Positions 37,962 through 46,965 of a stretch of 64,000 bases of DNA are shown one piece after another. The DNA comes from Rhodovarius crocodyli (GTDB taxonomy: Bacteria; Pseudomonadota; Alphaproteobacteria; Acetobacterales; Acetobacteraceae). The translations under genes and the position numbers were made by a program. The notes below the pieces were generated by a model. That model did no database searches and had not been told where the DNA came from. It worked only from the letters and a program-made list of their open reading frames with translations. How positions within the stretch are numbered: the stretch's first letter is position 1; each line of letters begins with the position of its first letter. The stretch lies in assembly GCF_004005855.1 (NCBI RefSeq), contig NZ_SACL01000011.1:79789-143788 (forward strand), written 5' to 3'.

Positions 37962-39089
37962 ATGGCCGTCGCCTTCCGGGGCCGGCCATCGGGCATGGAC
38001 CGTATCGAGATCGCCCATGCCCGGCGGGCGTTGGGCGATCCGGCGGCCACGCTGGTCTGCCGCAACCTGTGGGGCCGCTATGCTGCCCTCCCGCGGGGGA
38101 TGGTGGCGCAGGTGCTGGCAGCGGGCGCCGAGGGGCGCCGGCCACGCAGGCTGATCGCCCGCCACGCGCTGCGCCTGGCCTTGGGCGCCGGCCGCGCCGA
38201 GGCGGTGGCCGCGGCCTCACGGCCCGGGGCCGTCTTCAGCATCGTCAGCCACCAGGGGCTGGAGGACATGCGCGCGATCGAGAGCCTGACGCGCCACGGC
38301 GCCGCCTTCGTGCCGCTGATCCATGACATCATCCCGATCACCCACCCCGAATACAACCGGCCGGTGCAGCCGCCGCGCCATGCCGGGCGCATGCTGGCGG
38401 TCTCCCGCCTCGCGGCGGGCGTGGCCTATGTCAGCGCCGAGAGCAGGCGCCAGGCCGAGAGCTGGATGCAGGCCCAGGGCCGGGTGCCGCCGGGCGCCGT
38501 AGCCCCGCCGGGCATCGACCTCAGGACCCGCGCCAGCCCCGATGAGAGCGGCGCTTATTTCCTGACGATCTGCACGCTGGAACCCCGCAAGAACCACATG
38601 CTGCTGCTGGAGGTGTGGCGCGAGCTGCACGCCAGGCTGGGCACCGAGACGCCACGGCTGATCTTCGTCGGCCGCCAGGGCTGGGAGGTGGAGCCCGTGC
38701 GCCGCTTCATCGAGGCGCATCCCCACTACGTCGACTGGCGCGGCCATATGGGCGAGGCCGAGCTGGCCAGCCTGCTCGCCGGCGCACGGGCCCTGCTGTT
38801 CCCGAGCTTCGCCGAGGGCTTCGGCCTGCCGGTGGGTGAGGCGCTGGCCTCCGGCGTGCCGGTCATCGCCTCGGACCTCGCGGTGCTGCGGGAAGTGGGC
38901 GGGGATGTGCCGGACTATCTGGACACGCTCGACGGGCTGGGCTGGCTGCAGGCGGTGGAGGATTATGCCGACCCCGCGCATCCGCGCCGCCTGGCCCAGC
39001 TCGACAGGCTGGCCGGATGGCGCGCGCCGGACTGGGCCACGCATTTCGCCCGCTTCGACGGCCTCATCAGCGCGCTGGCGGCTGATTGA
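37962..39089 (+). CDS. Glycosyltransferase, GT4 family
   Basis: A 375-residue glycosyltransferase with an N-terminal part (FRGRPSGMDRIEIAH, then FVPLIHDIIPITHPEY) and the nucleotide-sugar-binding C-terminal domain (LTICTLEPRKNHMLLLEVWRELH, FLPSFAEGFGLPVGEALASGVPVIASD). ATG 37962 is the first canonical start, but the frame continues upstream as LILDVTRL, a typical beginning of this family, with no ATG/GTG/TTG. A CTG at 37938 sharing the peroxiredoxin stop could be the real start. Acceptor and sugar unknown. Confidence 0.82.
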   Translation: MAVAFRGRPSGMDRIEIAHARRALGDPAATLVCRNLWGRYAALPRGMVAQVLAAGAEGRRPRRLIARHALRLALGAGRAEAVAAASRPGAVFSIVSHQGLEDMRAIESLTRHGAAFVPLIHDIIPITHPEYNRPVQPPRHAGRMLAVSRLAAGVAYVSAESRRQAESWMQAQGRVPPGAVAPPGIDLRTRASPDESGAYFLTICTLEPRKNHMLLLEVWRELHARLGTETPRLIFVGRQGWEVEPVRRFIEAHPHYVDWRGHMGEAELASLLAGARALLFPSFAEGFGLPVGEALASGVPVIASDLAVLREVGGDVPDYLDTLDGLGWLQAVEDYADPAHPRRLAQLDRLAGWRAPDWATHFARFDGLISALAAD

Positions 39090-39119
39090 CGCGGCCCCTG
39101 GCTTGAGGGAGACAGCCTC

Positions 39120-39740
39120 ATGCCCGATTGCCGCCTCTACCTCATCACCCCGCCGCGCCTGACCGATGGCTTCGAGACGCTGCTCGCCCAGGCGCTGGAC
39201 GCCGGGGATGTCGCCTGCGTGCAGCTGCGGCTGAAGGACGCCGGCCGCGACGAGGTGGCGCGGGCCGTCGAGAAGCTGATGCCCGTGACCCAGTCGCGCG
39301 GCGTGGCCTTCCTGCTGAACGACGATGCCGAAACGGCCAAGCGCCTGGGCTGCGACGGCGCCCATCTGGGCCAGACCGACGGCGACCACGAGGCCGCCCG
39401 CAAGGCGCTGGACAGCCATATCCTGGGCATCACCTGCCATTCCTCCCGCCACATGGCGATGACGGCGGGCGAGCTGGGCGCCGACTACGTGGCCTTCGGC
39501 GCCTTCTTCCCGACCGAGACCAAGCAGACCGAGCACGTCGCGACCGTCGAGCTGCTGGAATGGTGGCGGGAGATGATGGAGATCCCCTGCGTGGCCATCG
39601 GCGGCATCACGGCCGCCAACTGCGCCCCCCTGGTGCGCGCCGGCGCGGATTTCCTGGCCGTGGTCGGTGCCGTCTGGAACCACCAGGACGGGCCGGGCGC
39701 GGGCGTGAAGGCGATGAACGCGGCGATCGCCGGGGCCTGA
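39120..39740 (+). CDS. thiE: Thiamine-phosphate synthase
   Basis: Joins HMP-pyrophosphate and thiazole phosphate to thiamine phosphate. The TIM-barrel signatures are present in its 206 residues: [71 protein letters not shown], and [28 protein letters not shown]. Its leader is too short for a TPP riboswitch and none is seen. It follows the glycosyltransferase by 30 bases and may be co-transcribed with it. Confidence 0.9.
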   Translation: MPDCRLYLITPPRLTDGFETLLAQALDAGDVACVQLRLKDAGRDEVARAVEKLMPVTQSRGVAFLLNDDAETAKRLGCDGAHLGQTDGDHEAARKALDSHILGITCHSSRHMAMTAGELGADYVAFGAFFPTETKQTEHVATVELLEWWREMMEIPCVAIGGITAANCAPLVRAGADFLAVVGAVWNHQDGPGAGVKAMNAAIAGA

Positions 39741-39745
39741 GGGTG

Positions 39746-39820
39746 GTGCGGGGGCTTCGCCCCCGGGCCCCGACCAAGGGGCGCTGCCCCTTGGTCGGGG
39801 TCCGGGGATGAAATCCCCGG
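39746..39820. repeat. GC-rich palindromic intergenic repeat (related unit)
   Basis: Between convergent thiE and folC lie successive hairpins: GGGGGCTTCGCCCCC, then a large palindrome centred on about 39782 (CCCCGACCAAGGGGC..GCCCCTTGGTCGGGG) and CCGGGGAT..ATCCCCGG. It resembles the units at 33065 and 63851 in its first two hairpins and may terminate both genes. Confidence 0.6.
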
Positions 39821-39827
39821 CACGCCC

Positions 39828-41114
39828 TCACACCAGCGGCGTCCCGTCCGCCTTCAACACTTCGCCGGCCAGATACAGGCTGCCGCAGACCAGCACGCGG
39901 CCGGGTTGGTCGCGCGTCACCTGGGCCAGCGCCTCCGCCACCGTGCCACCGTTCCGGGCGCGCCCCTGGCTCGCGGCCACGATGTCCTCGATGGGCATGG
40001 CCAGGTGCTGGCCCGGCTCACGCACTGCCAGCAGCGTGGTGGCGAAGGGCAGCAGCGGGCGCAGGAAGTCGGCCGCGCCCTTGCCCTGCTTCATGCCGAC
40101 CAGGATATGCAGCGGCTGGTCCGACCAAGCGGGCAGGAACTGCGCCAGCGCCTCTCCGGCGCCGGCATTGTGGCCGCCGTCGAGCCACAGCGCATGCGGG
40201 GCCGCGGCCTCGGCCAGCCTGCCGTGCAGGGGTTGCAGGCGGGCGGGCCAGCGGGCGGCGGCGACGCCGGCCTGGATGGCGGCCTCGTTCAGCCAATCCG
40301 GGTTCCAGGCGCGCAGGGCGGCGATGGCGATGCCGGCATTGTCGTACTGATGCACGCCCGGCAGGCCGAGCGGCGGCAGCGGGATGGAAGCACCGCCCGC
40401 GGGGGTGAAGCCGCGCTTGTCCATCTCCCAGGCCTCATGCCGGGCCAACAGGGGCGCGCCGTGCTCGGCCGCCACGCGGCGCAGCACCTCCATCGCCTCG
40501 GGCTTCTGCGTGCCGGTCGCGACCGGCACGCCCTGCTTGATGATGCCTGCCTTCTCGAAGGCAATGGCGCCCAGCGTGTCGCCCAGGAAATCCATGTGGT
40601 CCATGGAGATGGAGGCGATGGCGCAGGCGGCCGGGCGCTCGATCACGTTCGTCGCGTCGAAGCGGCCGCCGAGGCCCACCTCCAGCACCACCACATCGGC
40701 GGGCGTGCGGGAGAACAGCAGGAAGCCCGTGGCCGCGATCACCTCGAACACGGAGATGGCGGCGCCGGCATTCACGCGCTCCACCTCCTCCAGCGCATCG
40801 GCCAGCGCGTCCTCGCCCACCAGTTCCCCGGCCAGGCGGATGCGCTCATGGAAGCGCACCAGATGCGGGCTGGTGAAGACATGGGCGCGGCGGCCGGCGG
40901 CCTCGGTGATGGCGCGCAGGAAGGCGCAGGTGCTGCCCTTCCCGTTCGTGCCGGCCACATGGATCACGGGCGGCATCGCGCGCTCGGGGTTGCCCATGCG
41001 CGCCAGCAGCGCCTCCAGCCGCCCCAGGCTGAGGTCGATCAGCTTCGGGTGCAGGCGGTGCAGGCGCTCGATGACCGGGGCGGAACGGCCGCCCAGACCT
41101 TTCGCCTCGTTCAT
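39828..41114 (-). CDS. folC: Folylpolyglutamate synthase / dihydrofolate synthase
   Basis: Adds glutamate to dihydropteroate and to folates. Mur-ligase-type features in 428 residues: ATP loop VIHVAGTNGKGSTCAFL, FTSPHLVRFHERIRL, VLEVGLGGRFDATNV, and DGGHNAGAGEALAQFL. The ATG overlaps the accD stop by 4 bases, the accD-folC order found in many proteobacteria. No signs of disruption. Confidence 0.93.
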   Translation of the reverse strand: MNEAKGLGGRSAPVIERLHRLHPKLIDLSLGRLEALLARMGNPERAMPPVIHVAGTNGKGSTCAFLRAITEAAGRRAHVFTSPHLVRFHERIRLAGELVGEDALADALEEVERVNAGAAISVFEVIAATGFLLFSRTPADVVVLEVGLGGRFDATNVIERPAACAIASISMDHMDFLGDTLGAIAFEKAGIIKQGVPVATGTQKPEAMEVLRRVAAEHGAPLLARHEAWEMDKRGFTPAGGASIPLPPLGLPGVHQYDNAGIAIAALRAWNPDWLNEAAIQAGVAAARWPARLQPLHGRLAEAAAPHALWLDGGHNAGAGEALAQFLPAWSDQPLHILVGMKQGKGAADFLRPLLPFATTLLAVREPGQHLAMPIEDIVAASQGRARNGGTVAEALAQVTRDQPGRVLVCGSLYLAGEVLKADGTPLV

Positions 41115-42004
41115 TCCACGGGCGCGGGGGGCGGCAGTTCCAGGGCGCCGGGCAGTTCGGACACGCGCAGCAGGCTGATGACCTGCGCGAGCGTCGCCTT
41201 CATGTCGCCGCGCTTCACCACCATGTCCAGGATACCGTGCGCCAGCAGGTATTCGGCGCGCTGGAAGCCCTCGGGCAGCTTCTCGCGCACCGTCTGCTCG
41301 ATCACGCGGGCGCCGGCGAAGCCGATCATGGCATTGGGCTCGGCGATGTGGATGTCGCCCAGCATGGCGAAGCTGGCGGTGACGCCACCCGTGGTCGGGT
41401 CGCACATCACCACGATGAAGGGCAGGCCTGCCTCCTTCACCATCTGGGTCGCGATCACGGTGCGCGGCATCTGCATCAGGCTGACGGCACCTTCCTGCAT
41501 GCGCGCGCCGCCCGAGGCGGTGAACACGATCAGCGGCGCGTCCTGCAGCACGGCCAGGCGGGCGGCGGCGACCAGCGCCTCACCCACGCCTGCGCCCATG
41601 GAGCCGCCGAGGAAGAAGAACTCGAAGGCCGCGACCACGGCCGGCTGGCCGTCGATCGTGCCATGGCCCACCACCACCGCGTCATCCAGCCCGGACTTGG
41701 CCTGGGCATCGCGCAGGCGCTCGGAATAGCGGCGCTGGTCGCGGAACTTCAGCGGGTCGGCCGGGACCTTGGGCAGCTCGATCTTCTGCCAGCCCTCGTC
41801 CAGCGTGCATTCCAGCCGCTGGCGGGCGCCCATGCGCTCATGATGGCCGCAATGCGGGCAGACGCGCAGGTTGCGCTCCAGATCGCGGTGAAACACCATC
41901 TGCTCGCAGTTGGAGCATTTGTGCCAGAGATTCTCCGGCACCTCGCGCGAAGTGCCGAACAGCGTCTTGATCTTGGGCAGCGCCCACTCGCTGATCCAGT
42001 TCAT
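41111..42004 (-). CDS. accD: Acetyl-CoA carboxylase carboxyltransferase subunit beta
   Basis: Beta half of the carboxyltransferase that makes malonyl-CoA for fatty acids. The N-terminal four-Cys zinc ribbon is complete (CSNC..CPHC, about 30-52) and the crotonase-type core follows (FTASGGARMQEGAVSLMQM, DPTTGGVTASFAMLGDIHIAEPNAMIGFAG). 297 residues, normal length. Co-translated with folC. Confidence 0.95.
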   Translation of the reverse strand: MNWISEWALPKIKTLFGTSREVPENLWHKCSNCEQMVFHRDLERNLRVCPHCGHHERMGARQRLECTLDEGWQKIELPKVPADPLKFRDQRRYSERLRDAQAKSGLDDAVVVGHGTIDGQPAVVAAFEFFFLGGSMGAGVGEALVAAARLAVLQDAPLIVFTASGGARMQEGAVSLMQMPRTVIATQMVKEAGLPFIVVMCDPTTGGVTASFAMLGDIHIAEPNAMIGFAGARVIEQTVREKLPEGFQRAEYLLAHGILDMVVKRGDMKATLAQVISLLRVSELPGALELPPPAPVE

Positions 42005-42031
42005 GCAACCTGTACCCTCATCAGGCGGCCT

Positions 42032-43402
42032 CTATACCCCCTTCGCCCCGAAAGAGGAAACGCGCGCCTGTCGCAGGTCTGACACGAAGCGGGCGAACTC
42101 GGCATCCTTGTCGGCGTCGGGGGGCAGGCGAAGCAGGTAGCTGGGATGGACCGTGACCCAGGCGCTGCCGCCATCGGGCAGCGGCACGGCGGTGCCGCGC
42201 GCCTGCCCGACCGGGATCGGCCTGCCGGTGAGCGACCGCAGGGCGGTAGCGCCCATGGCGATCAGCAGCTGCGGGCGAATCATGCGGCGTTCCTGGTCCA
42301 CCCACCATTTGCAGGCGTCGATCTCGCCCGCATTCGGGCGCGCGTGGATGCGGCGCTTGCCGCGCGGCTCGAACTTGAAATGCTTGACGGAGTTGGTGAC
42401 GTAGACCCGGGCACGGTCGATGCCGGCCTCGGCGATCGCGCGGTCGAACAGCTGGCCGGCGGGGCCCACGAAGGGACGGCCCGCCAGGTCCTCCTGGTCG
42501 CCGGGCTGCTCGCCCACGATCATGATCTCGGCATCGGGCGGGCCCTCGCCGAACACCGTCCGGGTCGCGGGCTGCCACAGCGGGCAGCGGCGGCAGCCCA
42601 TCGCCTCCTCGCGCAGCGAATCCAGCGAGACGGGCGCGCGGCGGGGGGCGGTGTCGATCATGCCCAGCTCCCGCTTGCGGGCGCCGGCGATCAGCTCGGG
42701 CACCAGGGCGGTCTCGGGCATGTTGCGCCAGTATTTCTTCGGCATTTCCTTCAGCATGGCGTCCACCATCACGCGGGCCGGGTTGAAGATGGCCGCGTAA
42801 TAGGCCTTCCAGGCGCCCTCCACCGGGTCGGCGCCGGGGGCGTCGGCGCGCCGGGCGGGCGGGCCGTCCAGCAGGGTTTCGCCATCCCAGTGCAGGGAGC
42901 CCCCGGGCGTCAGGATCGACCACTTCATGTTGGTGAAGCGGTTGACGAAGAAGCCCGCATTGGCCCGCAGAATGTGGTGTTCCGGCTCATGCCAGGCGAC
43001 GAAGCGGCCTTCCGGGACTTCGCGGAAGCGCAGGAAGGCGTGCATCTTGTGGCTGTCGCGGCGGACCTGGCGGGCCAGTTGCTCCACCTGGCGCAGCTGC
43101 GGGTCGGCCTCGTCCTCCAGCAGATGCGGCTGGGATTGCAGGCGCAGCAGCAGGCGATACAGCAGCGAGAAGCGCTCGGGCTGCCGATGCAGCGCGGCAT
43201 GGGCGGCGATCGAGAGGAAGCGGCGCGGCACACGGGGCGCGGGGCCTGCCGGCAGGGGGGCGTCCTCGGCGAACAGATCGGTCGGATGGTCGCCCACCTG
43301 CCAGACCACATCCTCCGCCGGCACCCGCGCGGCGGCCAGGGCACGCGCGGCACCGCGCCAGCCGTCGACATCATCCTCCGCCTCCAGCCGGATCCGCCGC
43401 AT
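42032..43402 (-). CDS. DUF4130 (TIGR03915-like) fused to UdgX-type uracil-DNA glycosylase
   Basis: A 456-residue two-domain DNA-repair protein. The first half (to about residue 240) is a DUF4130 domain (LYRLLLRLQ.., RDSHKMHAFLRFREVPEGRFVAWHEPEHHILRANAGFFVNRF). The second half (about 265-440) is a family-4-like UDG of the UdgX type: a cysteine pair CRRCPL plus later Cys for an iron-sulfur cluster, GEQPGDQEDLAGRPFVGPAG, and KRRIHARPNAGE, where the His in KRRIH is the residue that UdgX uses to bond covalently to uracil DNA. It lies two bases from the radical SAM gene, its standard partner. Confidence 0.88.
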   Translation of the reverse strand: MRRIRLEAEDDVDGWRGAARALAAARVPAEDVVWQVGDHPTDLFAEDAPLPAGPAPRVPRRFLSIAAHAALHRQPERFSLLYRLLLRLQSQPHLLEDEADPQLRQVEQLARQVRRDSHKMHAFLRFREVPEGRFVAWHEPEHHILRANAGFFVNRFTNMKWSILTPGGSLHWDGETLLDGPPARRADAPGADPVEGAWKAYYAAIFNPARVMVDAMLKEMPKKYWRNMPETALVPELIAGARKRELGMIDTAPRRAPVSLDSLREEAMGCRRCPLWQPATRTVFGEGPPDAEIMIVGEQPGDQEDLAGRPFVGPAGQLFDRAIAEAGIDRARVYVTNSVKHFKFEPRGKRRIHARPNAGEIDACKWWVDQERRMIRPQLLIAMGATALRSLTGRPIPVGQARGTAVPLPDGGSAWVTVHPSYLLRLPPDADKDAEFARFVSDLRQARVSSFGAKGV

Positions 43403-43404
43403 GG

Positions 43405-44655
43405 TCAGGCCGCGAACAGTTCCAGCTGCTCCTGCCGCGGCGCCACCAGCGGGCGCAGATCGGCGCGGTCGCCCAGCAGCAGCGGGCGCCAGTCGGCCGT
43501 CACGATGAAGGGGCGCAGGCGCTTCACCGAATTGGTCAGCCGCGCGATGTCCTCCAGCCGCAGCGTGCGGTGCCGGCGGATCGAGAGGATGGACTGCACG
43601 GGCCTGGGCCCCAGGCCCGGCACGCGCAGCAGCATCTCACGCGGGGCGCGGTTCACATCCACCGGAAACCGGTCACGGAAACGCAGCGCCCAGGCCAGCT
43701 TGGGGTCGATGTCCAAGGGCAGCATGCCCGTGGCGGGGTCCGCGGCATCGCCCACCTCCTCCGGCGCATAGCCGTAGAAGCGGATCATCCAGTCCGACTG
43801 ATACAGCCGGTGCTCACGCATCAGCGGCGGGCGGCGCAGCGGCAGCACGGCGCTGGCGTCGGGGATGGGGCTGAAGGCGGAATAGTACACCCGCTTCAGC
43901 GCGAAGCGGCCGTAGAGATGCGCCGCGCGATGCACGATATCGCGGTCCGTCGCGGCATCGGCGCCCACGATCATCTGGGTGGACTGCCCGGCCGGGGCAA
44001 AGACGGGCGCCGAGCGATAGCGGCTGCGGGCATCGGCGCCGTCCTCGATGGCGGTGCGCATCTGGCCCATCGCGCCCTCGATGCGCTGCTCGGATTTTTC
44101 CGGCGCCAGGCGCTTCAGCCCGCCCACCGTCGGCAGCTCCACATTGATGGAAATGCGGTCGGCATGGCGGCCGGCGGCCTCGATCAGCGCCGGATCGGCG
44201 TCGGGGATGGTCTTGAGGTGGATATAGCCCCGGAAGTCATGATCCTCCCGCAGGCTGCGAGCGACCTCCACGATCTGCTCCATCGTGTAGTTCGAGGAAT
44301 GGATGATGCCGGAAGAGAGGAACAGCCCCTCGATATAGTTGCGCTTGTAGAAATCCAGCGTCAGCGCCACGACCTCCTGCGCCGTGAAGCGCGCGCGCCG
44401 GACGTTCGAGGATTTCCGGTTGATGCAGTAATGGCAGTCGAAGATGCAGCTGTTGGTCAGCAGGATCTTCAGCAGGCTGATGCAGCGCCCGTCCGGCGCA
44501 TAGGCATGGCAGATCCCGCCCCCGCCATTGGTGGAGCCGATGCCCTTGCCGTCGCGCGAGTTGCGGTCCCTGGTGCCGGAGGATGAGCAGGAGGCGTCAT
44601 ACTTCGCCGCATCCGCCAGGATCGAGAGCTTCTGCGTCGTGTCGAGAAGTGCCAT
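43405..44655 (-). CDS. Putative DNA modification/repair radical SAM protein (TIGR03916-like)
   Basis: A 416-residue radical SAM protein. The cluster-binding CxxxCxxC is CIFDCHYC (in LLTNSCIFDCHYCINRKSSN), followed by SSGIIHSSNYTMEQIVEVARSLR. The C-terminal region has helix-hairpin-helix character (LLRVPGLGPRPVQSILSIRRHRTLRLEDIARL), suggesting DNA contact. Start ATG 44655 (MALLDTTQKLSIL) is preferred to the extended reading. It is in one operon with the DUF4130-UdgX fusion and has a LexA box 43 bases upstream. Substrate not known. Confidence 0.87.
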   Translation of the reverse strand: MALLDTTQKLSILADAAKYDASCSSSGTRDRNSRDGKGIGSTNGGGGICHAYAPDGRCISLLKILLTNSCIFDCHYCINRKSSNVRRARFTAQEVVALTLDFYKRNYIEGLFLSSGIIHSSNYTMEQIVEVARSLREDHDFRGYIHLKTIPDADPALIEAAGRHADRISINVELPTVGGLKRLAPEKSEQRIEGAMGQMRTAIEDGADARSRYRSAPVFAPAGQSTQMIVGADAATDRDIVHRAAHLYGRFALKRVYYSAFSPIPDASAVLPLRRPPLMREHRLYQSDWMIRFYGYAPEEVGDAADPATGMLPLDIDPKLAWALRFRDRFPVDVNRAPREMLLRVPGLGPRPVQSILSIRRHRTLRLEDIARLTNSVKRLRPFIVTADWRPLLLGDRADLRPLVAPRQEQLELFAA

Positions 44656-44697
44656 CGCGCCTTCATGCCCCGGCGGCACCATCGGCGCAAGCAAAAT

Positions 44698-44712
44698 GTT
44701 CCTATTTTGTTC
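44698..44712 (-). promoter_or_regulatory. LexA (SOS) box upstream of the repair operon
   Basis: GTTC (44698-44701), seven bases, GTTC (44709-44712): the exact alphaproteobacterial LexA recognition pattern GTTC-N7-GTTC. It lies 43 bases before the radical SAM start codon in an AT-rich patch, in the right place to repress transcription. The consensus has eight fixed bases, so chance occurrence is possible, but the context is strong. Confidence 0.78.
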
Positions 44713-44727
44713 TAGATGAGAAACGGG

Positions 44728-45954
44728 TCAGTAGACCCGTCCCACCGCCTGGCTGTCGCCGCCGGCGCGCGCCTCCGCCACCGCCTGCCGCAGATCCGCC
44801 AGATAGGCGTCGGCCACCTGCGCATGCAGCGGGTTGAGGTGATGGTGCATGCCCCGCCCGCCCGCCATCTGTCCCTGCAGCCAGCCGCGCCGGTCCATGG
44901 CGGCGGCGATGCGCCCCATCTCCAGCGCCGGATCGGTCGGGCGATAGATGAAGATCGCATGCGGGCTCGGCCGCAGCACCTCCAGCCCCGGTATGGCCTC
45001 GACACCCGCCGCCATCCTGGCCTTGGCGTCCATGATGCGTCGCGCGGCCTCGGTGTAGCCCTCCATGCCCAGATAGTTCATCACCGCCCAGGCCGAGGCC
45101 ACCGCCCCGCCCGGCCGGGTGCCCTGCGCGGTGAAGGCGACATAGGGCCCGCGGTCCCAGGCCGCGCTCTCGAAGCGATGGAACCGGCGAAGCGCCTCCT
45201 CGCGCACCAGCAGCAGCGACGCCCCCTTGGCCGCCATGCCATGCTTGTGGATGTCCGCCGAGATCGAGGTCACGCCCGGCACCGAGAAATCCCATGCCGG
45301 CAGGTTGTGGCCCAGCCGCGTCAGGAAGGGCGAGAGAAAGCCGCCGACGCAGGCATCCACATGCAGCCAGACGCCGCGCTGCGTCGCCAGCGCGCCCAGC
45401 GCCGCGATGGGGTCGATGGCGCCATAGGGGTAGTTGGGCGCGGAGCCGACCAGCGCGATGGTGTCCGCATCCATCGCGGCGGCCATGGCGGGCACATCGG
45501 CCTCGAAATCCGCCGTCACCGGCACGCGCCGCACCTCCAGCCCCAGATACCAGGCGGCGCGGTCGAAGGTCAGGTGGGCGGTGGCCGGGATGACGATGTT
45601 GGGGCGGTCGCGGCCCGCCTTCTCCCGCGCGGCCAGCATCGCCAGGAAGATGCTTTCCGAGCCACCGGAGGTGAAGGTGCCCCCTGCCCCCTGGGGCGCC
45701 GCCATCAGCGACAGCGCCATGGCGACGACCTCGCCCTCCAGCTTTGCCAGCGAGGGGAAGGCCCGGCCCTGGCCCAGGTTGTTCTCGGTGAAATAGGCGA
45801 GGTAGGCGTCCTTCTGAACCTGCTCCAGCGCCGCATCCAGGTAATAGAAATAGACGGCCATGCGGCCCTGCCGCCAGGAGTAGTCCCGGGCCTTGGCGGC
45901 CTGCAGTTCGGCGGCGAGTTCGGGCCAGGGGCGGCCTCTATCGGGCAGCTTCAT
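44728..45954 (-). CDS. PLP-dependent decarboxylase/lyase (group II, sphingosine-phosphate-lyase-like)
   Basis: A 408-residue fold-type I PLP enzyme: FTSGGSESIFLAMLAAREKAG, AHLTFDRAAWYLGLEVR, HVDACVGGFLSPFLTRLG and the Schiff-base Lys in SADIHKHGMAAKG. The pattern is closest to sphingosine-1-phosphate lyase and glutamate-decarboxylase-like proteins. Alphaproteobacteria of this group can make sphingolipids, so a lipid role is possible, but amino-acid decarboxylation is equally open. It is divergent from the dehydrogenase gene on the right. Confidence 0.78.
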   Translation of the reverse strand: MKLPDRGRPWPELAAELQAAKARDYSWRQGRMAVYFYYLDAALEQVQKDAYLAYFTENNLGQGRAFPSLAKLEGEVVAMALSLMAAPQGAGGTFTSGGSESIFLAMLAAREKAGRDRPNIVIPATAHLTFDRAAWYLGLEVRRVPVTADFEADVPAMAAAMDADTIALVGSAPNYPYGAIDPIAALGALATQRGVWLHVDACVGGFLSPFLTRLGHNLPAWDFSVPGVTSISADIHKHGMAAKGASLLLVREEALRRFHRFESAAWDRGPYVAFTAQGTRPGGAVASAWAVMNYLGMEGYTEAARRIMDAKARMAAGVEAIPGLEVLRPSPHAIFIYRPTDPALEMGRIAAAMDRRGWLQGQMAGGRGMHHHLNPLHAQVADAYLADLRQAVAEARAGGDSQAVGRVY

Positions 45955-46017
45955 GGTATGGTCCTCCGGCAGCCATGGCAGCACGACCTGCACAGGGCGA
46001 AAAGAGGGAGAAGCACC

Positions 46018-46962
46018 ATGCGCATCGGCATCATCGGCCTGGGCCGGATGGGCGGGAACATCGCGCGCCGGCTGGCCCGCGCCGGCATCCACCCCGTGGC
46101 CTTCGACCAGGCGGGCGAAGCTCGCGCCGCCCTGGCGGCCGAGGGGCTGGAGGTGGCCGACAGCCTGGCCACCCTGCTGGCCGCCCTGCCCCCGCCGCGC
46201 GCCCTGTGGGTGATGCTGCCCGCCGGCGAGGCCACGGAAGTAACGCTGAAGGCCCTGTTCTCGGGCCTTGCCGCCGGAGACACGGTGATCGAGGGCGGCA
46301 ACTCCTTCTGGAAGGACAGCTTGCGCCGGGCGGGCCTGGCCGCTGCCCGTGGTGTGGACTACCTGGATATCGGCACCTCGGGCGGGGTCTGGGGGCTCTC
46401 GCGCGGCTATTGCCTGATGATCGGCGGCAGCCAGGCCGCGGTGCAGCGCCTGTCACCGCTGTTCGACGCGCTGGCCCCGGGCGAGGCCGCGGCCGCCCCC
46501 ACCCCCGGCCGCGCCCCCGGCGGCACGGCCCAGCGCGGCTGGCTGCATTGCGGGCCGTCAGGCGCCGGGCATTTCACCAAGATGGTCCATAACGGCATCG
46601 AATACGGTATGATGCAGGCCATGGCCGAGGGGCTGGACCTGCTGCATGAGGGCCCGCTCGACATCCCGGTGGCCGAAGTGACGGAGGTCTGGCGGCGCGG
46701 CAGCGTCGTCTCCTCCTGGCTGCTGGACCTGACGGCCCAGGCCCTGGCGGCGGACCCGGAGCTCTCCGGCTATTCCGGCCATGTGGCCGACAGCGGCGAG
46801 GGCCGCTGGACGGTGGACACGGCGGTGGAGAATGCCGTGCCCACCCCGGTGCTGGCGGCGGCGCTGTTCGCCCGCTTCCGTTCCCGGAAGGAGGCGAACT
46901 TCGCCGACAAGGCCCTCAGCGCCATGCGCAAGGGCTTCGGCGGCCATCTGGAGCCGAAATAG
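46018..46962 (+). CDS. gnd: 6-phosphogluconate dehydrogenase, short (YqeC/GndA-like) form
   Basis: Oxidative decarboxylation of 6-phosphogluconate. N-terminal Rossmann IGIIGLGRMGGNIARRL; active-site Lys/Asn segment GAGHFTKMVHNGIEYGMMQAMAEGLDLL; substrate segments YLDIGTSGGVWGLSRGYCLMIGG. At 314 residues it lacks the long C-terminal helical extension of E. coli Gnd, as in the NAD-preferring short forms. ATG 46018 follows AGGGAGAAG. The gene stands between two divergent/convergent partners, not in an Entner-Doudoroff or pentose operon. Confidence 0.88.
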   Translation: MRIGIIGLGRMGGNIARRLARAGIHPVAFDQAGEARAALAAEGLEVADSLATLLAALPPPRALWVMLPAGEATEVTLKALFSGLAAGDTVIEGGNSFWKDSLRRAGLAAARGVDYLDIGTSGGVWGLSRGYCLMIGGSQAAVQRLSPLFDALAPGEAAAAPTPGRAPGGTAQRGWLHCGPSGAGHFTKMVHNGIEYGMMQAMAEGLDLLHEGPLDIPVAEVTEVWRRGSVVSSWLLDLTAQALAADPELSGYSGHVADSGEGRWTVDTAVENAVPTPVLAAALFARFRSRKEANFADKALSAMRKGFGGHLEPK

Positions 46963-46965
46963 CCT

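Noticed and set aside
39090..39119. TPP riboswitch before thiE
   Set aside because: The gap to the previous gene is too short and holds no thi-box-like sequence.
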